Shown here: positions 1 to 8,350 of the stretch, one piece after another
Position numbering within the stretch: position 1 is the first letter of the stretch
Layout: each line of letters starts with the position of its first letter
Origin: Mojavia pulchra JT2-VF2
GTDB lineage: Bacteria > Cyanobacteriota > Cyanobacteriia > Cyanobacteriales > Nostocaceae
Direction of reading: 5' to 3'
DNA length: 64,000 bases
Assembly: GCA_019359325.1 (NCBI GenBank)
Contig: JAHHHN010000024.1
Location: 1-64,000 of the forward strand
Position numbers and translations under genes: made by a program
Notes under the pieces: model-generated
The model's database searches: none
Told to the model about the DNA's origin: nothing
The model's input: only the letters and a program-made list of their open reading frames with translations

Positions 1-327
1 ATCAGCCTTTTACCTTTAATTGTTTGCTTGGCAATAGCTGGGACGGGGCTAGGTGTTTCTATGACTGGGTTGCAAACATCGGCTATTGAAGCATTACCAC
101 CACAAGAAGCTGGGGTTGCCTCTGGAGTATTTTCAACAAGTCGTTACTTGGGTAGTATTGTTGGATCGAGTTTACTTGCTAGTTTACTTAAGTCAGCCTC
201 AGGTGAAGATAGTAGATTTGGGGCGGTATTTTTATTAGTAGCGATCGCCTGTGCCAGTTGCGTAAGTCCTGTATTTAATTCAGCAACTGAAACGCCCAAG
301 TATTCTTATGTACTTGGTTTGATTTGA
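1..327 (+). CDS. MFS transporter, C-terminal end (5' truncated by window edge)
   Basis: The reading frame is already open at base 1, so this is the last 108 residues of a longer membrane transporter. It reads as hydrophobic helices around a loop with the stretch EAGVASGVFSTSRYLGS, typical of the last helices of drug:H+ antiporter (DHA2-like) major facilitator proteins. The role would be proton-driven export across the inner membrane; the substrate cannot be read from this end. The stop is TGA at 325-327. A 23-bp piece of its 3' coding sequence (250-272) recurs just downstream at 364-386. Confidence 0.75.
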   Translation: MSLLPLIVCLAIAGTGLGVSMTGLQTSAIEALPPQEAGVASGVFSTSRYLGSIVGSSLLASLLKSASGEDSRFGAVFLLVAIACASCVSPVFNSATETPKYSYVLGLI

Positions 328-386
328 ATTGTCGCGGGGTAAGGCGCAGCGCTGCCCGCTATTTGTGCCAGTTGCGTAAGTCCTGT
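250..386. repeat. 23-bp direct repeat (250-272 and 364-386)
   Basis: The same 23 bases occur inside the end of the MFS gene and again 114 bases later in non-coding DNA. Sequence between and after the copies differs. This looks like a short duplication or the trace of a template switch next to the transporter stop codon. Confidence 0.7.
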
Positions 387-700
387 CTGGATTAAATCAG
401 AGTTTCAGAATTTGGCTTCGATTATTGTTTTCCGAGAGTGACAGAAGAGGGATAACTTTAAACACTAATAAACCAAGAAAATCTATTGGTAGTGTAGTGT
501 TCCCATTTGAAAAAAAGTCAGCATGAACATTAAAGAGACAATTATTCAATCAATAACTGTAATTGTTAATTGCTCAACTACTACACAGTTGATTGACTAA
601 AGACAACAACTAGTGAGCAAGAAAACTAGTGTTAGTTAATATATTTAGATAATGGCAGAACTCTGTCCTGCTCAAAAATTGTTAATTGAGAGGTGGATAA
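328..700. other. Intergenic, no gene seen
   Basis: This AT-rich spacer lies between the MFS gene and the frameshifted gene at 701. Apart from the repeated 23-mer at 364-386, I see only short imperfect inverted repeats and no convincing open frame or RNA gene. Confidence 0.5.
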
Positions 701-1667
701 ATGAAATCTCCACCCCCTAAGCGTAAAAAATCTACCTCTGCTCAATCTACTGGCGACATCTCATCAGCTAATTCTAACAAGGAGACTTTTGATCCAGAAC
801 ATCCTTCTACTGCAACGATCACTGTCACTGCTGTTGAAGTCCCAGAACTAACCGAAGATGAACAGCGCGATCGCCTGTTTTTGGAACGGAAGGTCGAACG
901 GGCGTTTTTTGAAGCGGGAAAGGCTTTGGCAGAATTACGCGATTGCCTCCGGCACTGGCGAAGCCAATCGCAGACTGTACCGCTCAACTCACAAAACCTT
1001 TGAGGAATACTGTCGTGACAGGTTTGGTTACACGCGAATAGCAGCCTCTTATAAAATTGCCGCAGCCACAGTCATGGACAATTTGTTAACCAATGGTTTA
1101 CAAAATTTAGAAATATCCCAAAATGACCTACAAATTTTTCCGACAAATGAACGTCAAGTAAGACCTTTAGTTGCTTTAGAACCCCAGGTTCAACGAGAGG
1201 CATGGCAAAGGGCAGTGGAAGAAGCAGGCGGCAAAGTCCCATCCGGTCGCATAGTTAAAGATGTTGTGCAGCGCATCATGGAACGAGTCAAAGCCCCCAA
1301 TCCTTACCGTATGGGGGAAGTATGCCAAATTCTACCCAAAGATAATCCCGAACTCAGGGGTAAAGGTGGCTGTTGGTGCATCATTACCCATGTAGGGGAC
1401 TTCAGTTGTACAGTGGCAGCTTGGGATGGACAGTACACGGTGAGAATTGACCACCTCAAGGCACTGAGCTACTCAGATTCAGAATGTCAGCAGATGCAGT
1501 TGATCAGCGGTCGCATTCGTAGGCTACGGGAAAACGAAAACTTGGAAAAAGCTGCCCGTGCTATGTTGAAGTACCTGGGGGAACTGAAGCGACCGTATTT
1601 GACTGCGGTGGAGGAGAAGTTGTTGGGTGTGATAGAGCGAGAATATAGGATTGTAGATGAGGGATGA
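701..1667 (+). pseudogene. Plasmid-type hypothetical protein, frameshifted by a 25-bp insertion
   Basis: Two overlapping frames (701-1003 and 858-1667) are one gene. The first ends its good sequence at FFEAGKALAELRD and the second resumes at RRLYRSTHKTFEEYC. Removing bases 944-968 joins them perfectly and restores a GCGATCGC octamer, giving a protein of about 313 residues with a basic, proline-rich N-terminus. The family resembles conserved proteins seen on cyanobacterial plasmids and mobile regions, with a helical segment that could bind DNA; I cannot assign a function. The antitoxin-VapC pair follows closely. The second frame could still be expressed from an internal start as a shorter protein. 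Confidence 0.7.
944..968. repeat. 25-bp partly palindromic insertion in a HIP1 site
   Basis: The 25 bases are flanked by GCGAT on the left and CGC on the right, and the sequence at each end reads GCGATTG...CAATCGC, an inverted repeat. Excision recreates GCGATCGC and an unbroken reading frame. Because 25 is not a multiple of three, the insertion shifts the frame of the host gene. Confidence 0.7.
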
Positions 1668-1699
1668 TTCTTGGAAAACTAAGAAACGAGGCAAAGAGA

Positions 1700-1954
1700 A
1701 TGCAGAGTATAAAGTTATGTTCTCATGTTGGGGCTGATGGCATTTTGCACCTTGAGATTCCCGTTGGCATAACAGACAAAGAAATAGAAGTAATGGTGAT
1801 TTATCAACAAATAGAACCATCAGCACCCTCAAAAACACCCCAAGAATTGGGATGGCCATCAGGATTTTTTGAACAGACTTACGGCAGTTGTCAAGACGAC
1901 CCAATTGTTATTGACTATGAAGGTGATTTTGAGACAAGGGAAGAAATTGTGTGA
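1700..1954 (+). CDS. Antitoxin of a VapC-type toxin-antitoxin pair
   Basis: A small 84-residue protein directly upstream of a PIN-domain toxin, overlapping it by four bases (GTGA), the usual arrangement for a type II antitoxin. Its N-terminus (SHVGADGILHLEIPVGI) resembles antitoxins of PIN toxins in cyanobacteria, and the acidic C-terminal half would wrap the toxin. ATG 1700 is preferred over ATG 1664 because the AAAGAG-like ribosome site lies just upstream and homology would start there. Such antitoxins usually repress their own promoter. Confidence 0.65.
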   Translation: MQSIKLCSHVGADGILHLEIPVGITDKEIEVMVIYQQIEPSAPSKTPQELGWPSGFFEQTYGSCQDDPIVIDYEGDFETREEIV

Positions 1955-2358
1955 GATATTTATTAGATACCAATGTTTGCGCTCGTTATCTCAACGGTAG
2001 GTCACTCTTGATTCGAGAACGCTTACGCTCAACAAATGTGAAAGATATTGCTGTGTGTTCAGTGGTCAAAGCAGAGTTGTTTTATGGGGCGATGAGAAGC
2101 AATGACCCGAATAGAACATTAGCAAGACACCAAGAGTTTCTCAACTTGTTTGTTTCTCTACCGTTTGATGATTCTACAGCACTTGTTTATGGAAGAATTC
2201 GTGCAGAATTATTAGCGAATGGAACGCCTATTGGCCCCAACGATTTTCAAATAGCAGCGATTGCCTTGACACATAATTTAACATTAGTCACACACAACAC
2301 CAGAGAATTCAGCCGTGTCAGTGGATTGACGATTGAAGATTGGGAGCAGGGGCAATGA
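1951..2358 (+). CDS. vapC: PIN-domain ribonuclease toxin (VapC family)
   Basis: A 135-residue PIN-domain endoribonuclease starting at GTG inside the stop region of the antitoxin. The metal-binding acidic residues are visible: Asp6 in LLDTN, Glu42 in AELFYG, Asp98 in NDFQIAA, plus Asn116 in THNTREF. Length is normal for VapC. The toxin would cleave RNA (tRNA or rRNA in characterised relatives) and be neutralised by the preceding protein. The 3' end overlaps the open frame of the downstream CHAT fragment by chance of the junction, so the pair appears intact although everything after it is rearranged. Confidence 0.85.
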   Translation: MRYLLDTNVCARYLNGRSLLIRERLRSTNVKDIAVCSVVKAELFYGAMRSNDPNRTLARHQEFLNLFVSLPFDDSTALVYGRIRAELLANGTPIGPNDFQIAAIALTHNLTLVTHNTREFSRVSGLTIEDWEQGQ

Positions 2359-4330
2359 CCGTGTGGGAGAGTTCAGTTGTACAGTAGAACTCTTGCAAAA
2401 GTGTTTTGTTGAATTTAATGGCCCAGTAACATTAGCTGGTGATACCACTGTCAAACTAACCTCTTTAGGTAACACTGGTCATACAATCTTTAGCGGTAGT
2501 GTTGATGGTGCCTATAAATTGATTGTATCTGGTGGTAGAGGTGGTGTCACTTTCACTAATGCCGTGGGTAGCACTGTTCCCTTGACATCTTTGGAAGTTA
2601 GTTCTCTGTTTAGTCCAATCACTTTGGGCGGTAACATCACGACGAATGGTGGAAATATCACTTTCGGTACTTTTTCCAATGTAATTCTAACAGGTGATAC
2701 TGTTATCAGTACTGGAGATAGTCTAGGAGGAGACATATCATTTTCTACTTATTCTGATTATGCAGTGGATAGTGATGGTATTTCGCCACGCAACCTGACA
2801 TTAAAAGCAGGATTGGGTAACGTTAGTGGTAATATATTTGGTGCTTATAATCCTTTGAATAATTTAAATATTGAAGGTAATGAAATTTCATTAAATAGTG
2901 CCAAAACTCAAGGAAGTTTAATTCTTAATAGTCGAGATAGTTTGAGTTTAAGTAGTAGCAAACTAAATGCTATAGAAGATATCCGCCTACTAGCTCAAAA
3001 CACAGTTAACCTAGTAGATAATGTTGGTAGTGGTGGCGAGTTTACTACGGCAGCAGGAAACTTTTTTATTCAAGGTGATTCAGGAATTAATATTCAGTTA
3101 ACTAAAAATCCTTTGTCTCTGTTACAAAGTAATGGCAATCTTACTTTGGTAAGCGATGGATTAATTATAGCAGGGCGTATGGGAGCAAATACGAAATCTG
3201 CGATCGCTGCCCTATCTATAGAGCAAATTCGGGCGATCGCTCGTCAGCAAAATGCCACCTTGGTTGAGTATGCTATCGTCCCCGATGATGACTTTAAGTT
3301 TCGCGGCAAACAGCGTGCTAGAGAATCGGAATTGTTGATTTGGGTGGTTCAGCCTACAGGTGAAGTCGCCTTACGCCGTGTTGATCTAAAACATATCTGG
3401 CAGCACAATCTGACCCTCACCGACTTGGTGAATGCTAGCCGTTGCTTAGATGGTGGGATTTACTGCAAAAAGCAAGCTATAATTATAGCTAACTTGGGAA
3501 AAGAAAGCAATAGTAGATATATCGGACTCCGCAAACTCCACAAATTCCTCATTGAACCTATTGCCGACTTATTACCCAAAGACCCAAACGCCCACGTAGT
3601 TTTTATCCCTCAGGAGTCCCTATTTTTAGTACCTTTCGCCGCCCTACAGAATGCTGATAGTAAATACCTAATTGAACAGCATACCATCATTACTGCCCCA
3701 GCAATTCAGGTATTAGATTTGACCAGAAAGCAAAAAAATCGCTTGGACGAACAAAACCGCAAGCCTTTGCAGCCGCTAATTATTGGTAATCCGATCATGC
3801 CTATAGTATCTCAGATACTAGGAGAACCCCCAGAACAACTCCCAAATCTAGCAGCATCTGAACGGGAAGCCGTTGAGATTGCCAAGTTGCTCAAATACAA
3901 GGCACTCATTGGCGCTCAGGCTACCAAAGCCAAAGTAAAGCAATTATTAGCTCAGGCAAATGTAGTGCATTTTGCAACTCATGGGTTATTAGAATACCGC
4001 AGTCAAAAAAGTAGTTCTTCTTTAGAGGGTTTAGAAGTTCCGGGAGCCTTAGCCCTCGCTCCTGATGACCAGGATGATGGGTTATTGACTGCCAATGAAA
4101 TTTTTGACCAACATCTAGTTGCTGAACTAGTAGTATTAAGCGCCTGCGATACAGGTAGAGGAAGAATTACAGGTGATGGAGTAATTGGGTTGTCTCGTGC
4201 TTTTATCTCAGCAGGCACGCCTAGTTTAGTAGTCTCTCTGTGGGTGGTTCCCGATGCTTCTACCGCCGAACTGATGATTACTTTCTATCAAAAACTACAA
4301 ACCAAACTCAACAAAGCCCAGGCACCGTAG
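2333..4330 (+). pseudogene. Filamentous-haemagglutinin-like / CHAT domain protein, truncated at both ends
   Basis: The open frame has about 260 residues of beta-helix repeats (NGPVTLAGDTTVKLTS and similar), then a linker and a CHAT caspase-like peptidase domain (about 300-665). The CHAT catalytic dyad is present: His550 in HFATHG and Cys605 in LSACDTG. Full-length relatives begin with a signal peptide and a two-partner-secretion domain, absent here; the frame starts inside the end of vapC. The C-terminus stops at KLNKAQAP where relatives continue for several dozen residues, and HU-like sequence begins right after. I infer an internal fragment carried between two breakpoints. It could be translated only from a fortuitous start. 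Confidence 0.75.
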
Positions 4331-4345
4331 CGTCTCCAGCTTGAG

Positions 4346-4645
4346 TTGGCGAATCGCATCAGTCAAATTTATTTCAGTGGTGAATTAGTGGATGCTGTAG
4401 CAGCAAAGACCAACATCACAAAAAAGCAAGCATTGGAAGTAATCAGTGCCTTTTTAGAAGTCGTGACCGAAGCTGTAGCTAATGGTGAGAAGGTAACGCT
4501 CGTAGGGTTTGGCTCATTTGAGCGACGCGAACGCTCTAAGCGTTCAGGGCGTAATCCCAAAACCAAGGAGACAATCATAATTCCAGCTACAAAAGTGCCT
4601 GCGTTTTCTGCTAGCAAGCAGTTTAAAGAAAAAGTCGCACCATAA
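4346..4645 (+). CDS. HU family DNA-binding protein, copy 1, aberrant 5' end
   Basis: From GELVDAVAAKTNITKKQ to the end KEKVAP this is a complete HU histone-like protein, which bends DNA as a dimer. The tip motif GRNPKTKE and GFGSFERRER are intact. The usual start (Met-Asn-Lys-Gly-Glu) is missing: the codons before GELVDA read Ile-Tyr-Phe-Ser, and the nearest start is TTG at 4346, which adds an unrelated N-terminus. Upstream lies the cut-off CHAT gene, so the promoter and start were probably lost. It closely resembles copy 2 at 14833-15108, including about 45 bases downstream. Confidence 0.65.
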   Translation: MANRISQIYFSGELVDAVAAKTNITKKQALEVISAFLEVVTEAVANGEKVTLVGFGSFERRERSKRSGRNPKTKETIIIPATKVPAFSASKQFKEKVAP

Positions 4646-4675
4646 GTGGTAACTGTCAAATCGCAGATGTTACAG

Positions 4676-5194
4676 ATGGCGATCGCTGCTAAGACAGGGG
4701 TTGCTAAATCAATGATTTATTACTACTTCAAAGATAAAGAAGGTTTGTATCGAGCAGTCTTAGAGCAAACACACGCCGAGCTTTTGCATACACTTGAGAA
4801 TTTGGAGACGCAAAACTTACCAGCACAACAAGCACTCTTAAGATTTCTCACAGCATTACTAGATTGTGTATCAAATAATCCAAGACTTCCCGCTATCATG
4901 TTTCACGAGGCAGTGCAAAACGGGGGAAAGTATTATCAACACAGTAGTTCCGTGAGCATTGATACTATCTTAATTTCGATTTTGCAACGAGGCGTGGAAG
5001 AAGGCAGTTTTCGTCCACTTGATCCGTTTGGGTCGGCAATTAATATCATGGGGACTTGCTTGTTTTATTTTATTGGTGCGGGAAATATCCAGCACTTTCC
5101 CCAAGGTAAACGGCTTTTGAGCAGAGCTATGCTAATGAGCCACGCACAAGAAGCGATTGCTCTGATACTAGCTGGTGTAAAAAAATCTTTTTAG
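4676..5194 (+). pseudogene. TetR family regulator, N-terminally truncated
   Basis: The protein starts within the DNA-binding domain: AIAAKTGVAKSMIYYYFKDK is the recognition part of a TetR helix-turn-helix, but the first helix is missing. The C-terminal ligand domain is about normal length and ends LILAGVKKSF. The join to upstream HU-type sequence is at GCGATCGC (4679-4686), and the HU copy 2 locus diverges at the corresponding octamer. The frame is open from just after the HU stop, so a protein may be made, but DNA binding should fail. A second, C-terminal piece of a related TetR lies at 15506-15605 on the other strand. Confidence 0.75.
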
Positions 5195-5363
5195 CACTTA
5201 ATTTGAATGCAGATTTGATTTGCCCTGACTCCACACCCCAGCATGAACAGCGTAGACGCGTCGGCTTGCCCTTGGACATTGCCATCCTCTGTGCATTCTC
5301 AAAAGCCAACTGCCGAAAGACATTCCACCCCAGAATTAAGCGTTTTAGCCAAGCCACTTGGCT

Positions 5364-5555
5364 TTAGGAGTTTGGGTACAGCCATTTGTAAAACAATCGA
5401 GTCAATTGAGGCATGACAATGTAAGTGAGTAAACACAAAACAATGCCAACAGTAATCAGTTGTGCGGGTAACTCAGGAACAGGTGCAAGCAAAGGAGCTA
5501 AAACGTATCTCATCGTTGATAGCGTTACGAATACTGCTAACCAAGTAAGTAACAC
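5364..5555 (-). pseudogene. Membrane-protein C-terminal fragment (antibiotic biosynthesis monooxygenase-like tail)
   Basis: Sixty-three residues with two hydrophobic segments (WLAVFVTLSTMRYVLAPLL and LITVGIVLCLLTYIVMP) ending LTRLFYKWLYP. This pattern matches the membrane tail of cyanobacterial proteins annotated as antibiotic biosynthesis monooxygenase; the ABM domain expected upstream is absent, and stops precede the GTG start. It is read as a remnant. Bases 5195-5363 hold no recognisable gene but contain a small GC-rich repeat near 5235-5275. Confidence 0.45.
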
Positions 5556-5583
5556 TATTATTTAAAATTAATCTTTGGATATA

Positions 5584-5839
5584 TATAGGAATCATATTTG
5601 ATTTCTGAAAAAACTACAAGATAATACGGAGTATATATGTCTAAGAGCAAACAATGATAAACCAGCATCTACAAGCCGCGATCGCAGAACTACAAGAATT
5701 TATAGATGATCGCCCAGATGCACGTGAGGTGAGGAAAGCGCTATTCTGTCAAACTGGTTTATCATCGTTAGCTATCAGACAAGACTCTTTTTCAGTATTA
5801 TCTCGTAGTCTTTTTCAAAAATCAAATATGATTCCTATA
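5584..5839. mobile_element. Internally deleted insertion element with about 45-bp terminal inverted repeats
   Basis: Bases 5584-5628 match the reverse complement of roughly 5795-5839 with only a few differences; both ends begin TATAGGAATCATATTTGATT. The 256-bp unit contains the first part of a transposase-like frame and nothing else, so it is a non-autonomous deletion derivative. TA at both edges would fit an IS630-type TA target, but I cannot prove the family. Confidence 0.7.
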
Positions 5840-5845
5840 GTTTAA
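5654..5845 (+). pseudogene. Transposase N-terminal remnant
   Basis: The first 30 residues (MINQHLQAAIAELQEFIDD then RPDAREVRKAL) look like the start of the helix-turn-helix half of an IS630-like transposase from Nostoc. After codon 30 the frame runs into the right inverted repeat and the rest is not coding. A HIP1 octamer lies inside it. It cannot make a working enzyme. Confidence 0.6.
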
Positions 5846-6187
5846 TTGGTGATAGAAATACCTTGTACCCCACAATTTCGGCTAAATGCAGAGATTGGGC
5901 GCACAGTTCGGCGGTGCTGGGAGAATGTACCGGGTGTGATCGCTTATCTCAAAGAAGCGTTACAAACTTGGAAAGGGATCAAGTCACCTGAAGCCGTGTT
6001 TGTAGCTGCTTGTAAAGAGGGACGAAAACCGGAGTCTGCACAGGTTAAATCTGCTGTGAAAGATTGGTTTGAGTGGGCAAGGAAACAACGGATTGTGATT
6101 GCGATGTCTGGTGAGGTAGTGTACACACGGAGGGGTAAGGCTGTAGCGGTTGCAGAAATGATGCGGCGGTGTCCTGTGGGGGAGTGA
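5846..6187 (+). CDS. Hypothetical protein, plasmid-type
   Basis: A 113-residue protein, basic and tryptophan-rich (CWENVPGVIAYLKEALQTWK), beginning at TTG directly beside the right edge of the small element at 5584-5839. The C-terminal half, KDWFEWARKQRIVIAMSGEV, looks like a winged or helical nucleic-acid-binding fold, but this is only an impression. Similar proteins seem familiar from cyanobacterial plasmids. The true N-terminus may have been removed by the adjacent element, since no ribosome site is evident. No function is assigned. Confidence 0.5.
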   Translation: MVIEIPCTPQFRLNAEIGRTVRRCWENVPGVIAYLKEALQTWKGIKSPEAVFVAACKEGRKPESAQVKSAVKDWFEWARKQRIVIAMSGEVVYTRRGKAVAVAEMMRRCPVGE

Positions 6188-6381
6188 TAGCACAAAGAAA
6201 CTGGCGATCGCCGCAAGATCAAAGATGAGGCCAGGGCGGATGCAGAAACTCAAGATGGCTAATAGATTAGTGAAAATCCTCTTTCGAGAGGTGAAAGATA
6301 TTTTTATTGAAATCCTTGAACGTAATCTCTACACAATGGCTTGTATATCTATAATAAAGCGTCTATAACAATCTCAAAATC

Positions 6382-6558
6382 ATGCCTCAGAGAATCTTGA
6401 AAGATGTTATTCAATTTTTGGGTCTAATGTGTTTATTAGCAGCTGGAACATTTGGTTTTTACATGGCAATGGTGGCGTACCAGTTGTGTTCGCTTGAAAG
6501 TCAATGTCCTATCTTAAGTGCGATCGCGAGTGAGCGGGGAGCTAGCCATTTAGATTAG
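6382..6558 (+). CDS. Small single-pass membrane protein (58 aa)
   Basis: ATG 6382 opens a short frame with a single hydrophobic helix (FLGLMCLLAAGTFGFYMAMV) after a basic N-terminus and a cysteine-containing tail (CSLESQC). The positive-inside pattern suggests an N-in membrane anchor. Position and length resemble other small orphan membrane proteins in cyanobacteria; no family is recognised. The 194 bases before it hold only a short hairpin with a TTCG loop (6278-6291). Confidence 0.45.
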   Translation: MPQRILKDVIQFLGLMCLLAAGTFGFYMAMVAYQLCSLESQCPILSAIASERGASHLD

Positions 6559-6748
6559 CTACTCGGTGGGTAACAGTAACTCATTGATCACATTCACGGC
6601 TATAGATATGGCGTAGGTGGTATCAGGAGCAAGACAGGAGATTTTGCATTACATTTTGTAGTATAAGAGTAATATAAATAAAACTCTTAATTCTGTCGTG
6701 ACAAGCTTGTGCCAGCTTGGACTCTATTGCACTAAAAGGAAAGTGAGG

Positions 6749-7270
6749 ATGAAAAAAGTAGCGGTATTTGGCAATACTGGAGGCGGTAAATCAACTCTGA
6801 GCAAAAAATTATCCCAAATTACTGGTTTGCCACTTCACGTCTTGGACAAGATTAAATATCAGGCTGGGGGCGCTGAAGTTCCACATGAAGACTACAAGCG
6901 TATCCATCAGCAAATTTTAGCTACCGAGCAATGGATTATTGATGGGTTTGGTTGCATGGAAACACTTTGGCCACGGCTTGACGAAGCGGATACTTTAGTT
7001 TTTGTCGATCTACCTCTGTATGTGCATTTTTGGTGGGTAACTAAACGATTTATCACAGGTTACTTTCAACCGCCATCAGGCTGGTCTGACAACAGTCCGA
7101 TATTGAGGAGTTCGCTTACTAGCTACCGCGTACTTTGGTTATGTCACAAATATTTGATGCCAAAATATCGTGGGTATATCGAGCAGGCTCAAAACATCAA
7201 AAGTGTTTATCACATTCGCTCGACTAAACAAATTTCGCAATTCTTTGAATTAATTGAGCGCCAGAATTAA
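6749..7270 (+). CDS. P-loop NTPase, topology-modulation (FlaR)/adenylate-kinase-like
   Basis: The protein of 173 residues begins MKKVAVFGNTGGGKST, a Walker A motif at residues 8-16, followed by LPLHVLDKIKY and WIIDGF, the layout of small kinases annotated as DNA topology modulation protein or P-loop kinase. A nucleotide or nucleoside-like substrate is plausible but unproven. ATG 6749 is chosen over the upstream start at 6698 because AAAGGAAAGTGAGG precedes it and the Walker A should lie near the N-terminus. Its stop codon overlaps the stop of the convergent gene at 7267. Confidence 0.8.
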   Translation: MKKVAVFGNTGGGKSTLSKKLSQITGLPLHVLDKIKYQAGGAEVPHEDYKRIHQQILATEQWIIDGFGCMETLWPRLDEADTLVFVDLPLYVHFWWVTKRFITGYFQPPSGWSDNSPILRSSLTSYRVLWLCHKYLMPKYRGYIEQAQNIKSVYHIRSTKQISQFFELIERQN

Positions 7271-7497
7271 CGACAGACTCTAATTTTGGGAATCACAACA
7301 AATCTATCTTCTAAAATCCCGCCTGTTACATCATCTCTTTTAATATGATGATAAATGTATCTGATTCTTACCTCATCAGGTTGAAATTGAAACTGGTCGG
7401 GGTAAATCCCCTTATTTGGAATTAGTTTAAACCCATTGGCGATGATGCTCCGCTCCAGCGTAGGCGATCGCTTAGGTATGAAAATAAATGCAACCAT
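7267..7497 (-). CDS. Small hypothetical protein
   Basis: A 76-residue frame ending EDRFVVIPKIRVCR, convergent with the P-loop gene; the two stop codons overlap. It contains an in-frame HIP1 octamer near the N-terminus (KRSPTL). No domain is recognised. The composition (balanced charged and aromatic residues) looks like a real protein more than chance, but it may be a fragment. Confidence 0.4.
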   Translation of the reverse strand: MVAFIFIPKRSPTLERSIIANGFKLIPNKGIYPDQFQFQPDEVRIRYIYHHIKRDDVTGGILEDRFVVIPKIRVCR

Positions 7498-7509
7498 AAC
7501 CTCTAATAG

Positions 7510-7707
7510 TTATCTTTCGCAACCCACACCATCCCCATCTCTATCAAACCCGTGCGGATCTGGTGGAACTACTCTAAATCTGCGGTAGGGAATATCAGGG
7601 CAATCCAAATCTGCCGAGTTGGGCGGGATGCAAAAATCTGGGTATGAGCGATCACGCTGGTGGATACTTGCTAGTGCCATCGGCTGGACTGGAATTGCAG
7701 TAGCCAT
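7510..7707 (-). CDS. Excalibur calcium-binding domain protein, copy 1
   Basis: A 65-residue protein with the Excalibur pattern: cysteines at FCIPP and LDCPD, then DPHGFDRDGDGVGCE, an EF-hand-like calcium loop (DRDGDGVGCE). Such domains are extracellular or wall-associated. The C-terminus is normal; the N-terminus lacks a clear signal peptide, so part of the gene may be missing. The same gene occurs again at 13370-14755, where an insertion sequence splits it. Confidence 0.7.
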   Translation of the reverse strand: MATAIPVQPMALASIHQRDRSYPDFCIPPNSADLDCPDIPYRRFRVVPPDPHGFDRDGDGVGCER

Positions 7708-7756
7708 AACTATTTTGACTTAAAGTAGATAAACATCTACAGACAAAAATCTCCGT

Positions 7757-8248
7757 CTAATTTTTGTAAACTCTGACTAACGGTGTCACCTTTGGTTGAT
7801 TGGGATTAGTTAGGTTTAATCGATAAGCAGTTTTTAAGATATCTTCCGTTTTCTCGCCTTTGACTGTAATTATATAATTTGCTGGTCGAGAAGGGTCTTT
7901 TTCAAATTTCTCAATTACCTTGTCTTGAATAATTGACACGTCTTTTAACCTCTGTGGTAGCCGAGCATTAGGTTTCCAAAGACATAAAACACCTGTAGAG
8001 TTGGGAAATTTTAGTAATTGTAGAGCGTATTTTTGATTATTAACTTGAAAGGAAGATGTCATCAATATTCTAGCTTGATTCTGTGGTGGTATTTGCTGAA
8101 ATACTTCTTGTGTTCTTTCATGACGACGGCAGTTTCTATCGATAATTGGTTCTCCAGCAAGCGCAGATTTTGATAACGTTGATACACCTATACCGTAAAA
8201 ACTTAAGCTTGTTAAAGCCAAAGCTATAACTTTAGAGAAATCAAGCAT
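7757..8248 (-). CDS. Hypothetical secreted protein
   Basis: A 163-residue protein with an N-terminal hydrophobic stretch (VIALALTSLSFYGIGVSTL) and a plausible signal-peptidase site after SALA, so export to the periplasm is likely. The mature part has two cysteines, in DRNCRRHE and GVLCLWKP, spaced as if to form a disulfide. The C-terminus (YIITVKGEK) is beta-rich. No family is recognised. It reads away from the methyltransferase at 8351 with 100 bases between, so it could share its transcript. Confidence 0.6.
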   Translation of the reverse strand: MLDFSKVIALALTSLSFYGIGVSTLSKSALAGEPIIDRNCRRHERTQEVFQQIPPQNQARILMTSSFQVNNQKYALQLLKFPNSTGVLCLWKPNARLPQRLKDVSIIQDKVIEKFEKDPSRPANYIITVKGEKTEDILKTAYRLNLTNPNQPKVTPLVRVYKN

Positions 8249-8350
8249 AATTTAAATTCTCAATTTTGGTATCGACGACTGAGTAAAATTTTAGATTGTT
8301 CCTAAGCTCGACTTTATCCATTTTCGAGAAGATAAGGGGTTAATGAATGG

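Noticed and set aside
6278-6291. Hairpin CCTCTTTCGAGAGG as a CRISPR or riboswitch piece
   Set aside because: It occurs once, is only five base pairs, and has no neighbouring conserved elements.
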